In this document: positions 48,550 to 58,373 of the stretch, piece after piece
Layout: every line of letters starts with the position of its first letter
Numbering within the stretch: position 1 is the first letter of the stretch
Assembly: GCA_961205875.1 (NCBI GenBank)
Contig: OY540816.1
Coordinates: forward strand, 62,001-126,000
Reading direction: 5' to 3'
From: Sialis fuliginosa
Lineage: Eukaryota > Arthropoda > Insecta > Megaloptera > Sialidae
Length of the DNA: 64,000 nucleotides
Translations under genes and position numbers: made by a program
Notes under the pieces: generated by a model
Seen by the model: only the letters and a program-made list of their open reading frames with translations
The model's database searches: none
What the model was told of the DNA's origin: nothing

Positions 48550-48894
48550 TTAAAGTTTTTGTAAAAATAGTGTTATGGCCGATTGATGGTTTTCGACAGA
48601 CGAGTAACACAAATTCTGTTTATTCCTCTTGCCAAGAAATTGGAAATGCGCTTCGTTGCTCATAATTATGATGTTAACAAAATTATTCCCTCTATCTAAA
48701 ATCCAACGACTGAAATCCAAACATGTGTTTAAGTCATTTGGAAAAAGTTTTTGAGCGTTTTGCCATTTGTATGGATGAAAGTGTAAATCTTTCTTCAAAA
48801 TTAGATTTGATTGATTAAAATTTGCTTCAATCCTGTTTGTTTTTCTTCTCCGATTCACTTCCAATTGTCTTGCGATTTGAAGCCACGGGAACAT
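48550..48894 (-). pseudogene. Mariner/Tc1-like transposase fragment
   Basis: A minus-strand frame of 114 codons. It contains H-F-H-P-Y-K, then P-N-D and F-S-R-W-I-L, then S-N-E-A-H-F and N-K-Q-N. In this insect transposase family the catalytic-core motif is S-D-E-A-H-F with the first Asp of the DDE/D triad; here Asp is replaced by Asn. The rest of the triad and most of the DNA-binding domain are missing. It is a dead fragment of the element at 47669-49046. Confidence 0.75.
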
Positions 48895-49489
48895 TTAATT
48901 GTTGTCGGAACCACCACTGAGTCTGAATAATTTAATTGGTTAAGGTTAACAAAAGATTTTACAGTTAAAATTAGGTTCACTAAGTGATTACTGTTTTCGA
49001 TATCATTAATTAAAAATGGGTCACTCTTAATTTGTCACTCTTTATATTAATTTGAAACATTTTTAATTCTATAGTTATGGCGTAAAAGTTATAAAACAAT
49101 TTTTTATCGTTGTCGTATCAAAAACAAATGTGATATAAGTATGTAATATATTTTTATACGACAAGAGTTTAAAACATATCAAACAAAAACACTACGCCAA
49201 TCGTTCATACTTAGGATACACCAACATGTCAAGGCGAAATTCAACATTAAATTAAAAATTTAATTATTTGTTGATCTGGAAATTATTATATTCCAATATT
49301 AGAAGTAAATTTTTTAATGAGAGTTTCAAATTATAGAGGTTATAGTTAGGTGACATCGATAGAGAAACCATAGATGTGAACGGATTTTGATTTATCGAGA
49401 TTCGACTTATAATAATGTGTGTATTTTTTTAAAATTAAATAATTTGGTGTGAATTTTGTTTTAAATTAAAATTTTGAAAATAATTAACT

Positions 49490-49601
49490 TGGAAATTACT
49501 GTATTCCAATATAGATATAATTGAACAGAAAAAAAATTAAATAATTTTTACTTTAGAGATTAAATTTATAAACCCGAGTAACACCGGGTCCAAAGCGTTA
49601 G
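49490..49601 (+). repeat. Internal second copy of the Helitron 3' end
   Basis: About 110 bp (ending ACCCGAGTAACACCGGGTCC then AAAGCGTTAG) resembles the true 3' terminus at 49760-49871, 270 bp further on. The hairpin ACCCG...CGGGT is intact here. The last bases are GTTAG instead of GCTAG. It may be an older 3' end bypassed when the terminator was duplicated. Confidence 0.65.
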
Positions 49602-50460
49602 TTATGTAAGGATTCCTTCATATTCATAAAGATACAAAATAAGTACATATCATGCTGCGGGGACATATCTTATAGAAAATCGGAAGGCTCTGTAACGCGG
49701 AGACTTTGTATGAACTTGATTTTTGGGCTGTTATCCATGACATTGTATTAAAAAACTTGAAAATTAATTGATTCCAATATAGAAATACTTTAATTGAAAA
49801 AAATTATTACAGAATCTTTACTTTACAGATTAAATGTATATACTCGAGTAACACCGGGTCCAGCGCGCTAGTTTATCTATAAATTACAAACCGTGGAAGC
49901 CTTAACAATAGTTTAAATAAATTAATAATACTCGATTTGGATTTTATAGTAATTACTATTACATACACATTAAACTATTTGACTTCATGTACAATCAATC
50001 TAATATAAAATTTGGGAACGTATAGACTTTAATCGTGCCGGATACACTAAAGAACTTATAAAATCTATCTGCTCCACTGATAATGTCTCCTGGAGTCAAA
50101 TAGATTTTAAAAGTTCCGACGATTTTAAATCAGAGAACGAATAGATTTTATAAGTTCCGACACGAATGCCGTGCGGAATTAATAGATTGTATTAGTTCTG
50201 GAGTTTATAAGCCAGGGAACTAATAGATTTTATAAATTCCGGAATTAATGCCCTCTGGAGCTAATAGAATCTATTAGTTCCGAAGTTTATAAGCCAGGGC
50301 ACGAATAGATTTTAAAAGTTCCGGCACAAATTCTCTTCGGAGTTAATAGAATCTATTTGTTCCGGAGTTTTTAACGTAGGGAACGGATAGATTTTAAAAG
50401 TTCCGGAACTTTATCGGAGCGGGAGTCAAATAGGCATTAATTCCGGACCCCTGAATGTAA

Positions 50461-50634
50461 AGTTCAAATTTCAGATTTACAAAAAAATGAAAAAAAAAAG
50501 TTTAATTAATTTAGGTTACTATGATTATGTCTCTTTAAAATATTTTGTACGTAAAAAAAAACCCTGCACTTTTTGATTGGGGTATGACACTTTCTGTGGT
50601 CCTAGATAAGGTCAAAAGAATAATTTTCAGATAG
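50461..50634 (+). mobile_element. Helitron-like element H1, continuation
   Basis: Begins GTTCAAATTTCAGATTTA (50462 on), matching 46387 on in Helitron H2, so it continues the element split by the giant palindrome. Similarity fades after the A-rich stretch near 50500. No CTRR terminus was identified. Confidence 0.55.
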
Positions 50635-52259
50635 GGAGCCACTTTAAAATCCGTGTAGAACACTATTATATCGGCTATTGAAGATGGTCCCCACCGTTTT
50701 TATTAAATTGGCTGTATCTCAGCTCCTGGTTGTCTGATTTAAATTTTTGTTTTAAAGTTCTTATCGAGAAGATTATTTTTTGTCATTATCCATTTTCCTC
50801 TAAATCTTAAGGGTTCGCAACAATTTTAGAAAATCTGAAAATTTTACTTTTTTTACGAACTTAATTTTTATATAACTTTTTTATTGTGCCTAATATCATT
50901 TTTTTACCTCATATAAAAAAGAAAGACATTTTTTTCTGCGTTCCATTGATAACAAGATAATAATGTTTTAATTAACATTGGAAATAGCGTGTTAAACTAA
51001 GAAAAATAGACTATTTTTGGATCATTCCATGTCAAGTTTACCTTTTATCATATGAAATTTTATGTTAGGATCAATTTTCTCATATAGCATAGTTAAAAAA
51101 TTGAAAATTCTGTCATGGATGTCATATAACTTTCTTATACAATAAAAAAATGTCCGTGTATCTATTTATATAAAACAAATAATTATGGCTTACTGATGAC
51201 AGATATAAAAAAATTAATAAAACATAAACATAGATAATAACGTTCTCTACATTTTTTGTTATAAACATTTCATTCTATTATGAACTTTATCAAATAAAAT
51301 GGAAAAAAATAAAAATATAATTAAAAAGATTTTTTTTTAATTGGTAAGAGATACAAAAAATGTATGGAACATAAACTATAGAAAATAACGTACTCTACAA
51401 CTTTTATTTCAATGATTTATTTTTGCTTTAAATCATTTCAAATATAATTGAAAAAAATCGATTATAACCTCAAAAACTTTTTTTGGGTGAAAATGAACAT
51501 AACATAAATTATAAATAATAATATTCTAAACAAATTTTACTTTAAACATTTTTTTTCAACACGTACCGTTTCAGAAATAATTCGAATAATTATAAAAATT
51601 ACAAGAGTAAACATCCGTTTCCGGTTTAAAAAACAGCAGATTTTCTTTCCTAAAACAAATTAATCCTAAATATAAAATTTTACTCCTCTATGTACTGTCA
51701 TTTTTGAGTTACAGCGTTTACAGACAAACAGATACACAGACAGACAGACACACACATGATAAAAATAGTCAGAATTGATTCAGGGAAGGTATAAATGGAC
51801 ATTTCCATCAAAATCTCGAATCCGAGAAACCAATACAGGTAAACTTGACATGGAATGATCCAAAAATAGTCTATTTTTCTTAGTTTAACACGCTATTTCC
51901 AAAGAAGTTGTTAATTAAAACAGTATTATCTTGTTATCAATGGAACGTAGAAAAAAATATCTTTATTTTTTATATGAGGTAAAAAAATGATATTAGGCAC
52001 AATAAAAAAGTTATATAAAAATTAAATTCGTAAGAAAAGTGAAATCTTCAGATTTCGGAGAATTGTGGGGAACCTTTAATATTTAGAGAAAAATAAATAA
52101 TGATAAAAAATAATTTTCTTAATAAGAACTTTAAAATAAACAAAAGAAAATTGAAATCGGATGACTAGGAGCTGAGATACAACCAATTTAATAAAAACGG
52201 TGGGGACCATCTTTAATAGCCGATATAATGGTGTTCTACACGGATTTTAAAGTGGCTCC
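50635..52259. mobile_element. Foldback element with ~410-bp inverted arms
   Basis: The left arm 50635-51043 starts GGAGCCACTTTAAAATCCGT and its inverted copy is at 51838-52259. The loop of ~795 bp contains a CAGACAGACAGACACACACA run near 51735 and no coding sequence that I recognise. No target duplication was seen. It lies in the zinc-finger gene intron. Confidence 0.82.
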
Positions 52260-52453
52260 ACACACCTTAAAGAAGTTTAATTTCAATACATACATAAATA
52301 TGTAACGTTAATTATATTAAATATTATAAAAACATTGTTTGGGACCCTCTGTTTTCCATTTGAGCATCTGTCAAACATACTATATTTATTCTCAAGGTTA
52401 TTCAACCTAAGCTGTATTTACTTACTAAAAATAATATGTGATTCAATTCTTAC

Positions 52454-52564
52454 CTCACATTCTTGTTTGTAGTATTTAGAAAATTCATCGTAGATTTCAA
52501 TTTCCTGAAGACAATCGATGTCTTCTATTTCTTCTTTTATAAATTCCTGTTTAACTTGAAACAT
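52454..52564 (-). CDS. C2H2 zinc-finger protein, first coding exon
   Basis: 37 codons from ATG (52562-52564) to the donor GAG|GTAAGA, ending in phase 0. It encodes M-F-Q-V-K-Q-E-F-I-K-E-E-I-E-D and continues acidic to Y-K-Q-E-C-E. The opening V-K-Q-E fits a sumoylation consensus and is a common start for insect zinc-finger proteins with acidic N termini. It joins in frame to the exon at 38835 (G-D-L-V-I-K-E-E), giving a protein of about 655 residues. An upstream non-coding exon is possible, but none is established. The exon is inferred from open frame, splice motifs and matching composition only. Confidence 0.72.
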
Positions 52565-52839
52565 TTCAACACAGTAATATTACAATACAATCTTGCTTAA
52601 CAGAACATAGACAAATATACAATAATGGCTACGGCCACGGAGGTCCAACTCTTATCGACTGAGAATGAAGTAATCGAAGTAATTTTTCTTAAATGTCACA
52701 TTTCATTTTTTAGATAGCTAAGAGATGGCAGCACCAGTATTAAATCGAGATTAAAAAAATAGTTTCCTTTTTATATAGGCAATACACTTTACATTTAGGT
52801 TATTTAAGTAAAAAACTGATAATATGTATTGACATAGAC

Positions 52840-53354
52840 CAGCGGTTCTTAAACTAGGATCCGCGAAATTTAAACGTGTCTAGCATAAATTAAAGTACTT
52901 TTACATATCTATTTACCAGTGATTAATTAGTATCTAACGTCCTTCTTTGTTTTTTTGTCAAGGCGGCAAGGGTTATTTTAGTGAGTAACTTGTTTGTGCA
53001 GTTGTAAAAATGAAAAAGCAAATTTGTGTAGTGCAAAAAATTGAAACAATGTTTAATAAATAAATAAAATAATAAAATGTGTGGAAAAAAGGTCATTGCA
53101 CTTGCAAAAGCAAAAAATATAAGAAATGTAGAGCAAAAAAGTTCATTGCAGTTGAAAAAACAAAAAATTTAAGAAATGTAATGCAAAAAACAAAGTTTTT
53201 TTTGCAGTTGAAAAGCAAAAATTGTAAGTATGGAGCAAAAAATAAGGTCTTGCAGTTTTAAAATTTTCTTAAAATAAACCCTGCAGGGAGGCGGTCCCTG
53301 AGAAATAATTGTTCAAAAGGGGGCCCTTAGACTACATAAGTTTAAGAACCGCTG
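52840..53354. mobile_element. hAT-type non-autonomous element, 515 bp
   Basis: Termini CAGCGGTTCTTAAACT and AGTTTAAGAACCGCTG are a perfect 16-bp inverted pair. The element is flanked by a perfect 8-bp target duplication ACATAGAC (52832-52839 and 53355-53362). These termini resemble widespread hAT families. The interior is a short tandem array and encodes nothing. Confidence 0.92.
52998..53256. repeat. ~51-bp minisatellite inside the hAT element
   Basis: Units built on GCAGTTGAAAAAACAAAAAA and AAGAAATGTAGAGCAAAAAA recur at about 51-bp steps near 53083, 53133, 53183 and 53234, with a looser copy near 52998. The open frame across it is a by-product. Confidence 0.7.
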
Positions 53355-53458
53355 ACATAGACAAAGAATATGTAAACTATGTAACTATTCTAAATGATTT
53401 ACGGTCAATTTATCGTACAACAGTTTATCGTTAACAGTTCATCGTAAGAACAATTTAT

Positions 53459-53987
53459 CAGTGTTGCCAGAACGTACTTTTTAGTACGGTTTTCGCACTA
53501 TTCATGACCGTACCAAAACCGTACCTCAACTCTGACCGTACTTTTTGCCCCACAAAGATTTTTACAAGCTTTTACTCAGCTTACATAAAAAAAAGCTACA
53601 TAAAAAAATAATTAAAAAATAAAATGTTTATTATGAATCAAATCAATAAAAATTAAAGTAAAAACGAAACGTACCTACCTTAATTTTTTCGTCTATATCT
53701 ACTTTTCAGTATTGACTGAAGAGTATTCCGGATGGCGTCCATTAATTACTTGATAATTGATGTATTTTAACACAAAATAAAATAAAGAGTATAATTAAAT
53801 AAAAAATAATAATTCAAATACATTTCTAACAATTTTAACATTTGTAGTATCAGGGGTTGGGGACGGTAAAATGTGACAAAAAAAGTTCTTTAATCAAAAC
53901 AGTTTAAAAACCGTACTCTTTTGTCAAATTTCGTACTATTTTGGTAAGCCTATCGTACTTTTTAGGGAGTTCATACTGGCAACACTG
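53459..53987. mobile_element. Old TIR element (hAT-like), ~529 bp
   Basis: Ends CAGTGTTGCCAG and CTGGCAACACTG pair for 12 bp, with further looser pairing around GTACTTTTTAG. The interior repeats TAGTACGG and CCGTAC motifs near both ends. I could not find a matching 8-bp flank, so the copy is old or the flank has changed. Confidence 0.65.
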
Positions 53988-54151
53988 CTGTATAGTGAAA
54001 TAGAAAATCTAAAAACATAACAATTTATGGATTAAACAATATACAACCTCAAGATACGTAATGCAATAGAGGAATTACAAAATTATTTATATTTTGCATG
54101 GGCCATACCTTACATACTAATTTAAGCGAATTTTCTATAAATGTAGTTGGA

Positions 54152-54950
54152 TATACAGGATGGAGCAATTAAAGTGTTACAGTTGATTATCTCACAACCA
54201 TCGCATATTTGAAAAAATTGTTTCAACCAAAAAATTTTTGGTTGTAAGGGGGTAATCGAAAAGTAATATTTGTTTACTATTTTAACGTGGCCTTCAAGGA
54301 TATTTGAAGGTCAACATCATTTTTTTAAATAGGAACCTATAGTTTTTATTTAGTAATCTTAATTTACGTGAAAAAATACGAATCTTTCATTGAAAACTTT
54401 TTTTTGAACAACCCAAGATTTCCAAGGTATCTAACAAAATAATTCAAGATTTTGAATTTTCAAGAATTTTTTACTCAGAAACCATTAACTTTAGAAAAAA
54501 AGTACAAAATACAAAAAATGTTTATTTTGGTCTAATGAAACTTGGAGAATTATTCTAGATTTTTTTAACATTTCGTACTTTTTTTTGTTTTTGCTAAAAT
54601 AAAATAAATAGAAAAAGTTTTTAAATTTTTAAAAATAATTCTCCACGCTTTATTAAACCAAAATAAATATTTTGTGTATTGTGTACTTTTTTTCTAAAGT
54701 TTGTGGTTTCTGAGTAAAAAATTCTTGAAAGTTGAAAATCTCGAATTATTTTGTTAGATATCTTGGAAAGCTTAGGTTGTTCAAAAAAAAGTTTTCAATG
54801 AAAGATTCGTGTTTTTTCACGTAGAATAAGATTACTAAATAAAAACTATAGGTTCCTATTTAAAAAAATGATGTTGACCTTCAAATATCCTTGTAGGCCA
54901 CGTTAAAATAGCAAATAAATATTCGATTACCCCCTTACAACCAAACATTT
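54152..54950. mobile_element. Foldback element, right end truncated
   Basis: Begins ATACAGGATGGAGCAATTAA. Arms 54232-54561 and 54633-54950 are inverted copies (for example GGTTGTAAGGGGGTAATCGA against its complement near 54930). The right arm stops at CCAAACATTT, about 80 bp short of a full terminus, where the next inverted-repeat nest begins. A separate fragment of the same family, with the missing terminus, is at 59129-59296. Confidence 0.8.
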
Positions 54951-54955
54951 ACATA

Positions 54956-55243
54956 CGATTTTGATGATTTTGAAATGGGACCGTCCAACCCGACCATCCG
55001 ACCAAGTTTCAATAATATCGGTTCAGTGGTTCATGAGTTATGCGTGTGACAAGGATTCAGGGGACAGACGGACGGACGGACGGACACACGGACAGACAGA
55101 CAGACACGGAATGAAAAGTGTTTGTCTTGACGTGAAACGGATAAATCAATTTAAAATTTTGAAATCGGAGAACATTTTTTTTGTGTCAATCTGAAACGAT
55201 CACAATGCTTCTCGTACATATCTTCGATATTGCGAGGAAGCAA
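54956..55243 (+). repeat. Outer inverted repeat, left copy
   Basis: ~290 bp that recurs inverted at 62734-63020. Landmarks are GACCGTCCAACCCGACCATC, a GACGGACGGACGGACGGACA run and ATATTGCGAGGAAGC. The pair encloses about 7.5 kb of further inverted repeats. A 77-codon frame here shows no domain. Confidence 0.85.
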
Positions 55244-55717
55244 AATTTCCTGCTTTGCTGGCAACGTCAATTTATAAAGAATTACTTACATCTACAACAA
55301 AGCTCTTCCATCTTTAATTATGGATAACTGCATCGACCACTCATACTTTCTGAAAAAAGAAATTATAATCAGTTATATAGAATTTCGAATGTATGCTGCA
55401 ACAAAAAAATTATCGCTTTCAGTAACTGGTAGAAATATTCGTCATTTTTTAACTCGTCAAATTGTAAGGGCTAATCAATAATGTACAGGTGTCTGAAAAA
55501 TCCCACACTATAGGTCAAATCAGTTATTATTCAATATCCGTCAAGGATAGGAAACATAATTTATGTAAACATAATCCGGATCTATGGTACGCCATCTGTC
55601 TGATTCATTTTTATGATCATGATTTTTTATACTACAGCTGTTGGCCACAAATATCTCAGAAAAATCAATTATTTTTCTTTTTTTCCAATCGTCGATGTAG
55701 TGTACTTCTGGGTGTTC
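55244..55717. other. Stretch without a clear gene; one exon-like segment
   Basis: On the minus strand a short segment (about 55286-55352) is bounded by TTTTTTCAG and GAT|GTAAGT and contains ATG-G-A-A-G-A-G (M-E-E-L-C-C-R). It could be an upstream exon of the zinc-finger gene, or chance. The plus-strand 114-codon frame from 55489 shows no recognisable domain and overlaps the next palindrome. Confidence 0.25.
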
Positions 55718-56566
55718 TATACAGTGCGTTCACGATGGAAGGAACAAATTCGTTTAAAATTCAGGTAATTATTTTGTGCAATAACGCTCGGACCCGTCGA
55801 TTAGTATTTTTAGTTGCGGATTTTTTGACATAAGAAAATTGTATACAGGGTGTCGGAAGAAGAACATATACAGTCATCATTGATTTTTTTAATGGAACAT
55901 CCTATATATTATATCATTTTTGAATTGTGCGATAAATTCTGAACACTTTTTGTACAGCATATCTTATCTCTAAAATCAGTGGTTTTCGGAATAATGACGT
56001 TTGAAAATTGACATTTTGAAATAATGAAAAGTCAAATAAAATGTTTAAATTGAAAAAATAAACATTGAACATTTTTTGTAAAGCCAACAAAAACATCCTG
56101 GTATTGCAAAAAGAAAAAACATTGAACTTTTTTATCCTTTTTTTTTTCTTTTTTTTTCTTTTTTTCTTTTTTTTTGCAATACTAGAATGTTTTTGTTGGC
56201 TTTTAAAAAAATGTTCAATGTTTATTTTTTCAATTTAAACATTTTATTTGACTTTTCATTATTTCAAAATGTCAATTTTCAAACGTCATTATTCCGAAAA
56301 CCACTGATTTTAGAGATAAGATATGCTGTACAAAAAGTGTTCAGAATTTATCGCACAATTCAAAAATGATATATATATATAAGATGTTCCATTAAAAAAA
56401 TCAATGATGACTGTATATGTTCTTCTTCCGACACCCTGTATACAATTTTCTTATGTCAAAAAATCCGCAACTAAAAATACTAATCGACGGGTCCGAGCGT
56501 TATTGCACAAAATAATTACCTGAATTTTAAATGAATTTGTTCCTTTCATCGTGAACGCACTGTATA
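55718..56566. mobile_element. Tight palindrome with polypyrimidine loop (849 bp)
   Basis: Ends TATACAGTGCGTTCACGATG and its complement. The two ~395-bp arms are almost identical; the 60-codon frames read outward in the two arms differ at about two residues. The centre is a ~60-bp C/T tract (56125-56175, TTTTCTTTTTTTTT type). TATACAGGGTGTCGG and its complement also occur within each arm near 55848 and 56441, so an older TIR element may sit inside. Confidence 0.85.
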
Positions 56567-57243
56567 CAGGATGATTTAGCACAGTCGTGCCAAACTTGAA
56601 CTGTACATTGAGAAAAATATTTTAAGCAAAAAACATTATATGAACATGTGTCCGGAAATTTTTCATGAGGGAGCTACAGCCCTGCAAAGATTTTACTCAA
56701 AATTAGTTTTTATTTAATATCTAGAGAACCCATTGTACTACAGTTATGAAATTTGATACAGGGTTTAGTATTAATAAGTGTTATCGATTTCCAGTATTGA
56801 GCAATTATAATTTAGATCAGGGCTGTATGGGGCCAGTGGGCCCATCGATTTTTATCTAGTATATGTTTATTATTTAATTTTTCCTGAATTAGACATTTGC
56901 ATAAGATTGTATGGCACAAAATACACAAAAATATACTTTGCTCTTTTATCATTTTTTCTTTTTATCACCGTTTACGAGAAATGTCGATGTAAAAGAAAGA
57001 ATGCAGAATTTTACTTAATACGGATGCTTCAAATTACAAATGAGTCACCTTATCCACCCCCTGACCCAAACTGATTGTGAGTTAGCTATCAGGTTCTGTT
57101 CCTTATGTATAAAGGTACAATTACCCGGTATTATACATGACAAATCTTGTCTTATCACGTTCAAAATCAATAATAAAACTGTGTGTTAAAACAAAACTCA
57201 GTCTTATCCATTAAATAAAATATAATATTTCAAAATATGAAAT

Positions 57244-57304
57244 AGATGTTACAAATGCTAACAGTAAGATATTTAATATCTTATTGTTAGCATTTGTAAC
57301 ATCT
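57244..57304. repeat. 61-bp near-perfect hairpin
   Basis: AGATGTTACAAATGCTAACA pairs with TGTTAGCATTTGTAACATCT around a short AT-rich centre that also pairs, with one mismatch. It has no T-run after it and no gene next to it, so no terminator role is implied. Confidence 0.85.
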
Positions 57305-57410
57305 GTTTTAGAAAAGATCAATACAACAAATAAACAATTAAATAATTTACAAAACTTAAACAAAACTAGTCTTCTAATCCAAATTTGTTTTAAAAATTAC
57401 TCAAAATTTT

Positions 57411-58373
57411 GTAAAATTATGTAAGCTTCATTGGATTAAAATGAACATTTTTTGTCTCATAAACTTTTTTTTAAAATCAATAGTTTTGAAGATAAAAATA
57501 TTTATACTTTAAAAATAGCGAAAAATTCGTATATTTGTGATTTTTTTTCTCGGAAACTAATTGTTCAATCAAAATAAATCAAAAACAAAAAGAATCAGCC
57601 AACTTTAAACTATAACTATATTTTTTTTCATTTTGATCATTTCTGTAATTAAATGTAAAAACTTCATTAGAGCCGAACTCACTCTTTGCGCCTTAAATTG
57701 ATATCATGGCTGGCTACAACATTCATTTAATAATTGAAATATTTAAATACTGGGATGAAAGCTTCAATAAAAACACTTTAAAATATTTTTATTGCACATT
57801 TATTTGTTACAATTATTTTCTTTATTATTACACTCATCTACAAAAAATATTTTTGTTCTTGTTGCGGAAAATTTCCTTGTACGCAGCTAAAACATGCTCT
57901 TGTTTGGATTTAGATTTAAAATGTTGTTCAGTTTGTAGATGTTCTGATATGTGTAATAATAAAGAACATAATTGTGACAAATAAATGTGCAATAAAAATA
58001 TTCTAAAGTGTTTTTATTGAAGCTTTCATCCCAGTATTTAAATATTTCAATTATTAAATGAATGTTGTAGCCAGCCATGATATCAATTTAAGGCGCAATG
58101 AGTGAGTTCGGCTCTAATGAAGTTTTTACATTTAATTACAGTAATAATCAAACTGACAAAAAATCTAGTTATAGTTTAAAGTTGGCTGATTCTTTTTGTT
58201 TTTGATTTATTCTGATTGAACAATTAGTTTCCGAGAAAAAAAATCACAAATATACGAATTTTTCGCTATTTTTAAAGTTAAAATATTTTTTATCTTCAAA
58301 ACTATTGATTTAAAAAAAAAGTTTATGAGACAAAAATGTTCATTTTAATCCAATGAAGCTTACATAATTTTTT
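57411..58373. mobile_element. Palindrome with ~435-bp arms
   Basis: Arms 57411-57841 and 57935-58373. Landmarks are ATGTAAGCTTCATTGG and GATATCATGGCTGGCTACAA with their complements. The same start of a small frame (M-A-G-Y-N-I-H-L-I-I-E-I) is therefore read on both strands. The 93-bp loop gives the plus-strand frame a Cys-rich tail, but I see no evidence that it is a gene. Confidence 0.83.

Larger units (their letters stand above)
47669..49046. mobile_element. Degenerate mariner/Tc1-like element with ~65-bp inverted ends
   Basis: The left end TACAGGGTGACAGATTAAGA and the inverted right end (ATAAAGAGTGACAAATTAAG) pair for about 65 bp up to AGTAATCAC. The interior holds a broken mariner-type transposase fragment on the minus strand (48550-48894). 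A small TIR element is inserted just inside the left inverted repeat (47731-48512); the right repeat (GTAATCACTTAGTGAACC when inverted) shows the site before insertion. Confidence 0.72.
46151..49871 (+). mobile_element. Helitron H2 (3721 bp) in the palindrome's right arm
   Basis: Starts TCTACTATATATAACG after an A and ends GCGCGCTAG before a T, the Helitron pattern (5' TC, 3' CTRR, insertion between A and T, no target duplication). A short stem, ACTCG...CGGGT, precedes the end. The left arm of the palindrome gives the empty site: inverted from near 39878 it reads ATGTATGTTATTTATC, exactly ATGTATGTTA joined to TTTATC with nothing added or lost. No Rep/helicase is visible, so it is non-autonomous. 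Its cargo is nested elements, one holding a BRX1 exon fragment. Confidence 0.92.
39325..50453. mobile_element. Giant palindromic (foldback) transposon, 11.1 kb with nested insertions
   Basis: Left arm 39325-43276, loop 43277-43785 and right arm 43786-50453. Removing the hAT element (left) and the Helitron (right) leaves arms of about 2.6 and 2.9 kb that match along their length. Ends read CAGAATCCC and, inverted, CAGGGGTCC; the outermost ~20-50 bp do not pair. The flanks carry AATGTAAG (39317-39324) and AATGTAAA (50454-50461), an 8-bp target duplication with one change. This fits hAT- or P-type insertion. The arms contain subterminal palindromic repeats and a ~350-bp tandem array; the right array has about one extra unit. 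The loop includes AGTGAGATTAATAGGGTTTC, also found at 59097. No transposase was seen. Confidence 0.85.
38836..52453 (-). other. 13.6-kb intron of the zinc-finger gene, filled by nested transposons
   Basis: Bounded by donor GAG|GTAAGA (52454/52453) and acceptor TTTTCAG|GGA (38836/38835) on the minus strand, joining phase 0 to phase 0. Nearly all of it is mobile DNA: a Helitron-like element split by an 11.1-kb palindrome that itself carries a hAT element and a second Helitron, plus a 1.6-kb foldback. Little unique intron sequence remains (38836-39092 and 52260-52453). The stretch 38975-39060 (GCCGCCTTGGGC, GCCGCCCTTGGC, GCCGCCCCTTC) looks like a short repeat of unknown origin. Confidence 0.75.

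Noticed and set aside
55914..56369. Paired 60-codon frames
   Set aside because: The same palindrome read in two directions; low complexity.
57706..57984. Small Cys-rich protein M-A-G-Y-N-I-H
   Set aside because: The start is read on both strands because it lies in a palindrome; the Cys-rich tail is loop sequence; no homologue recognised.
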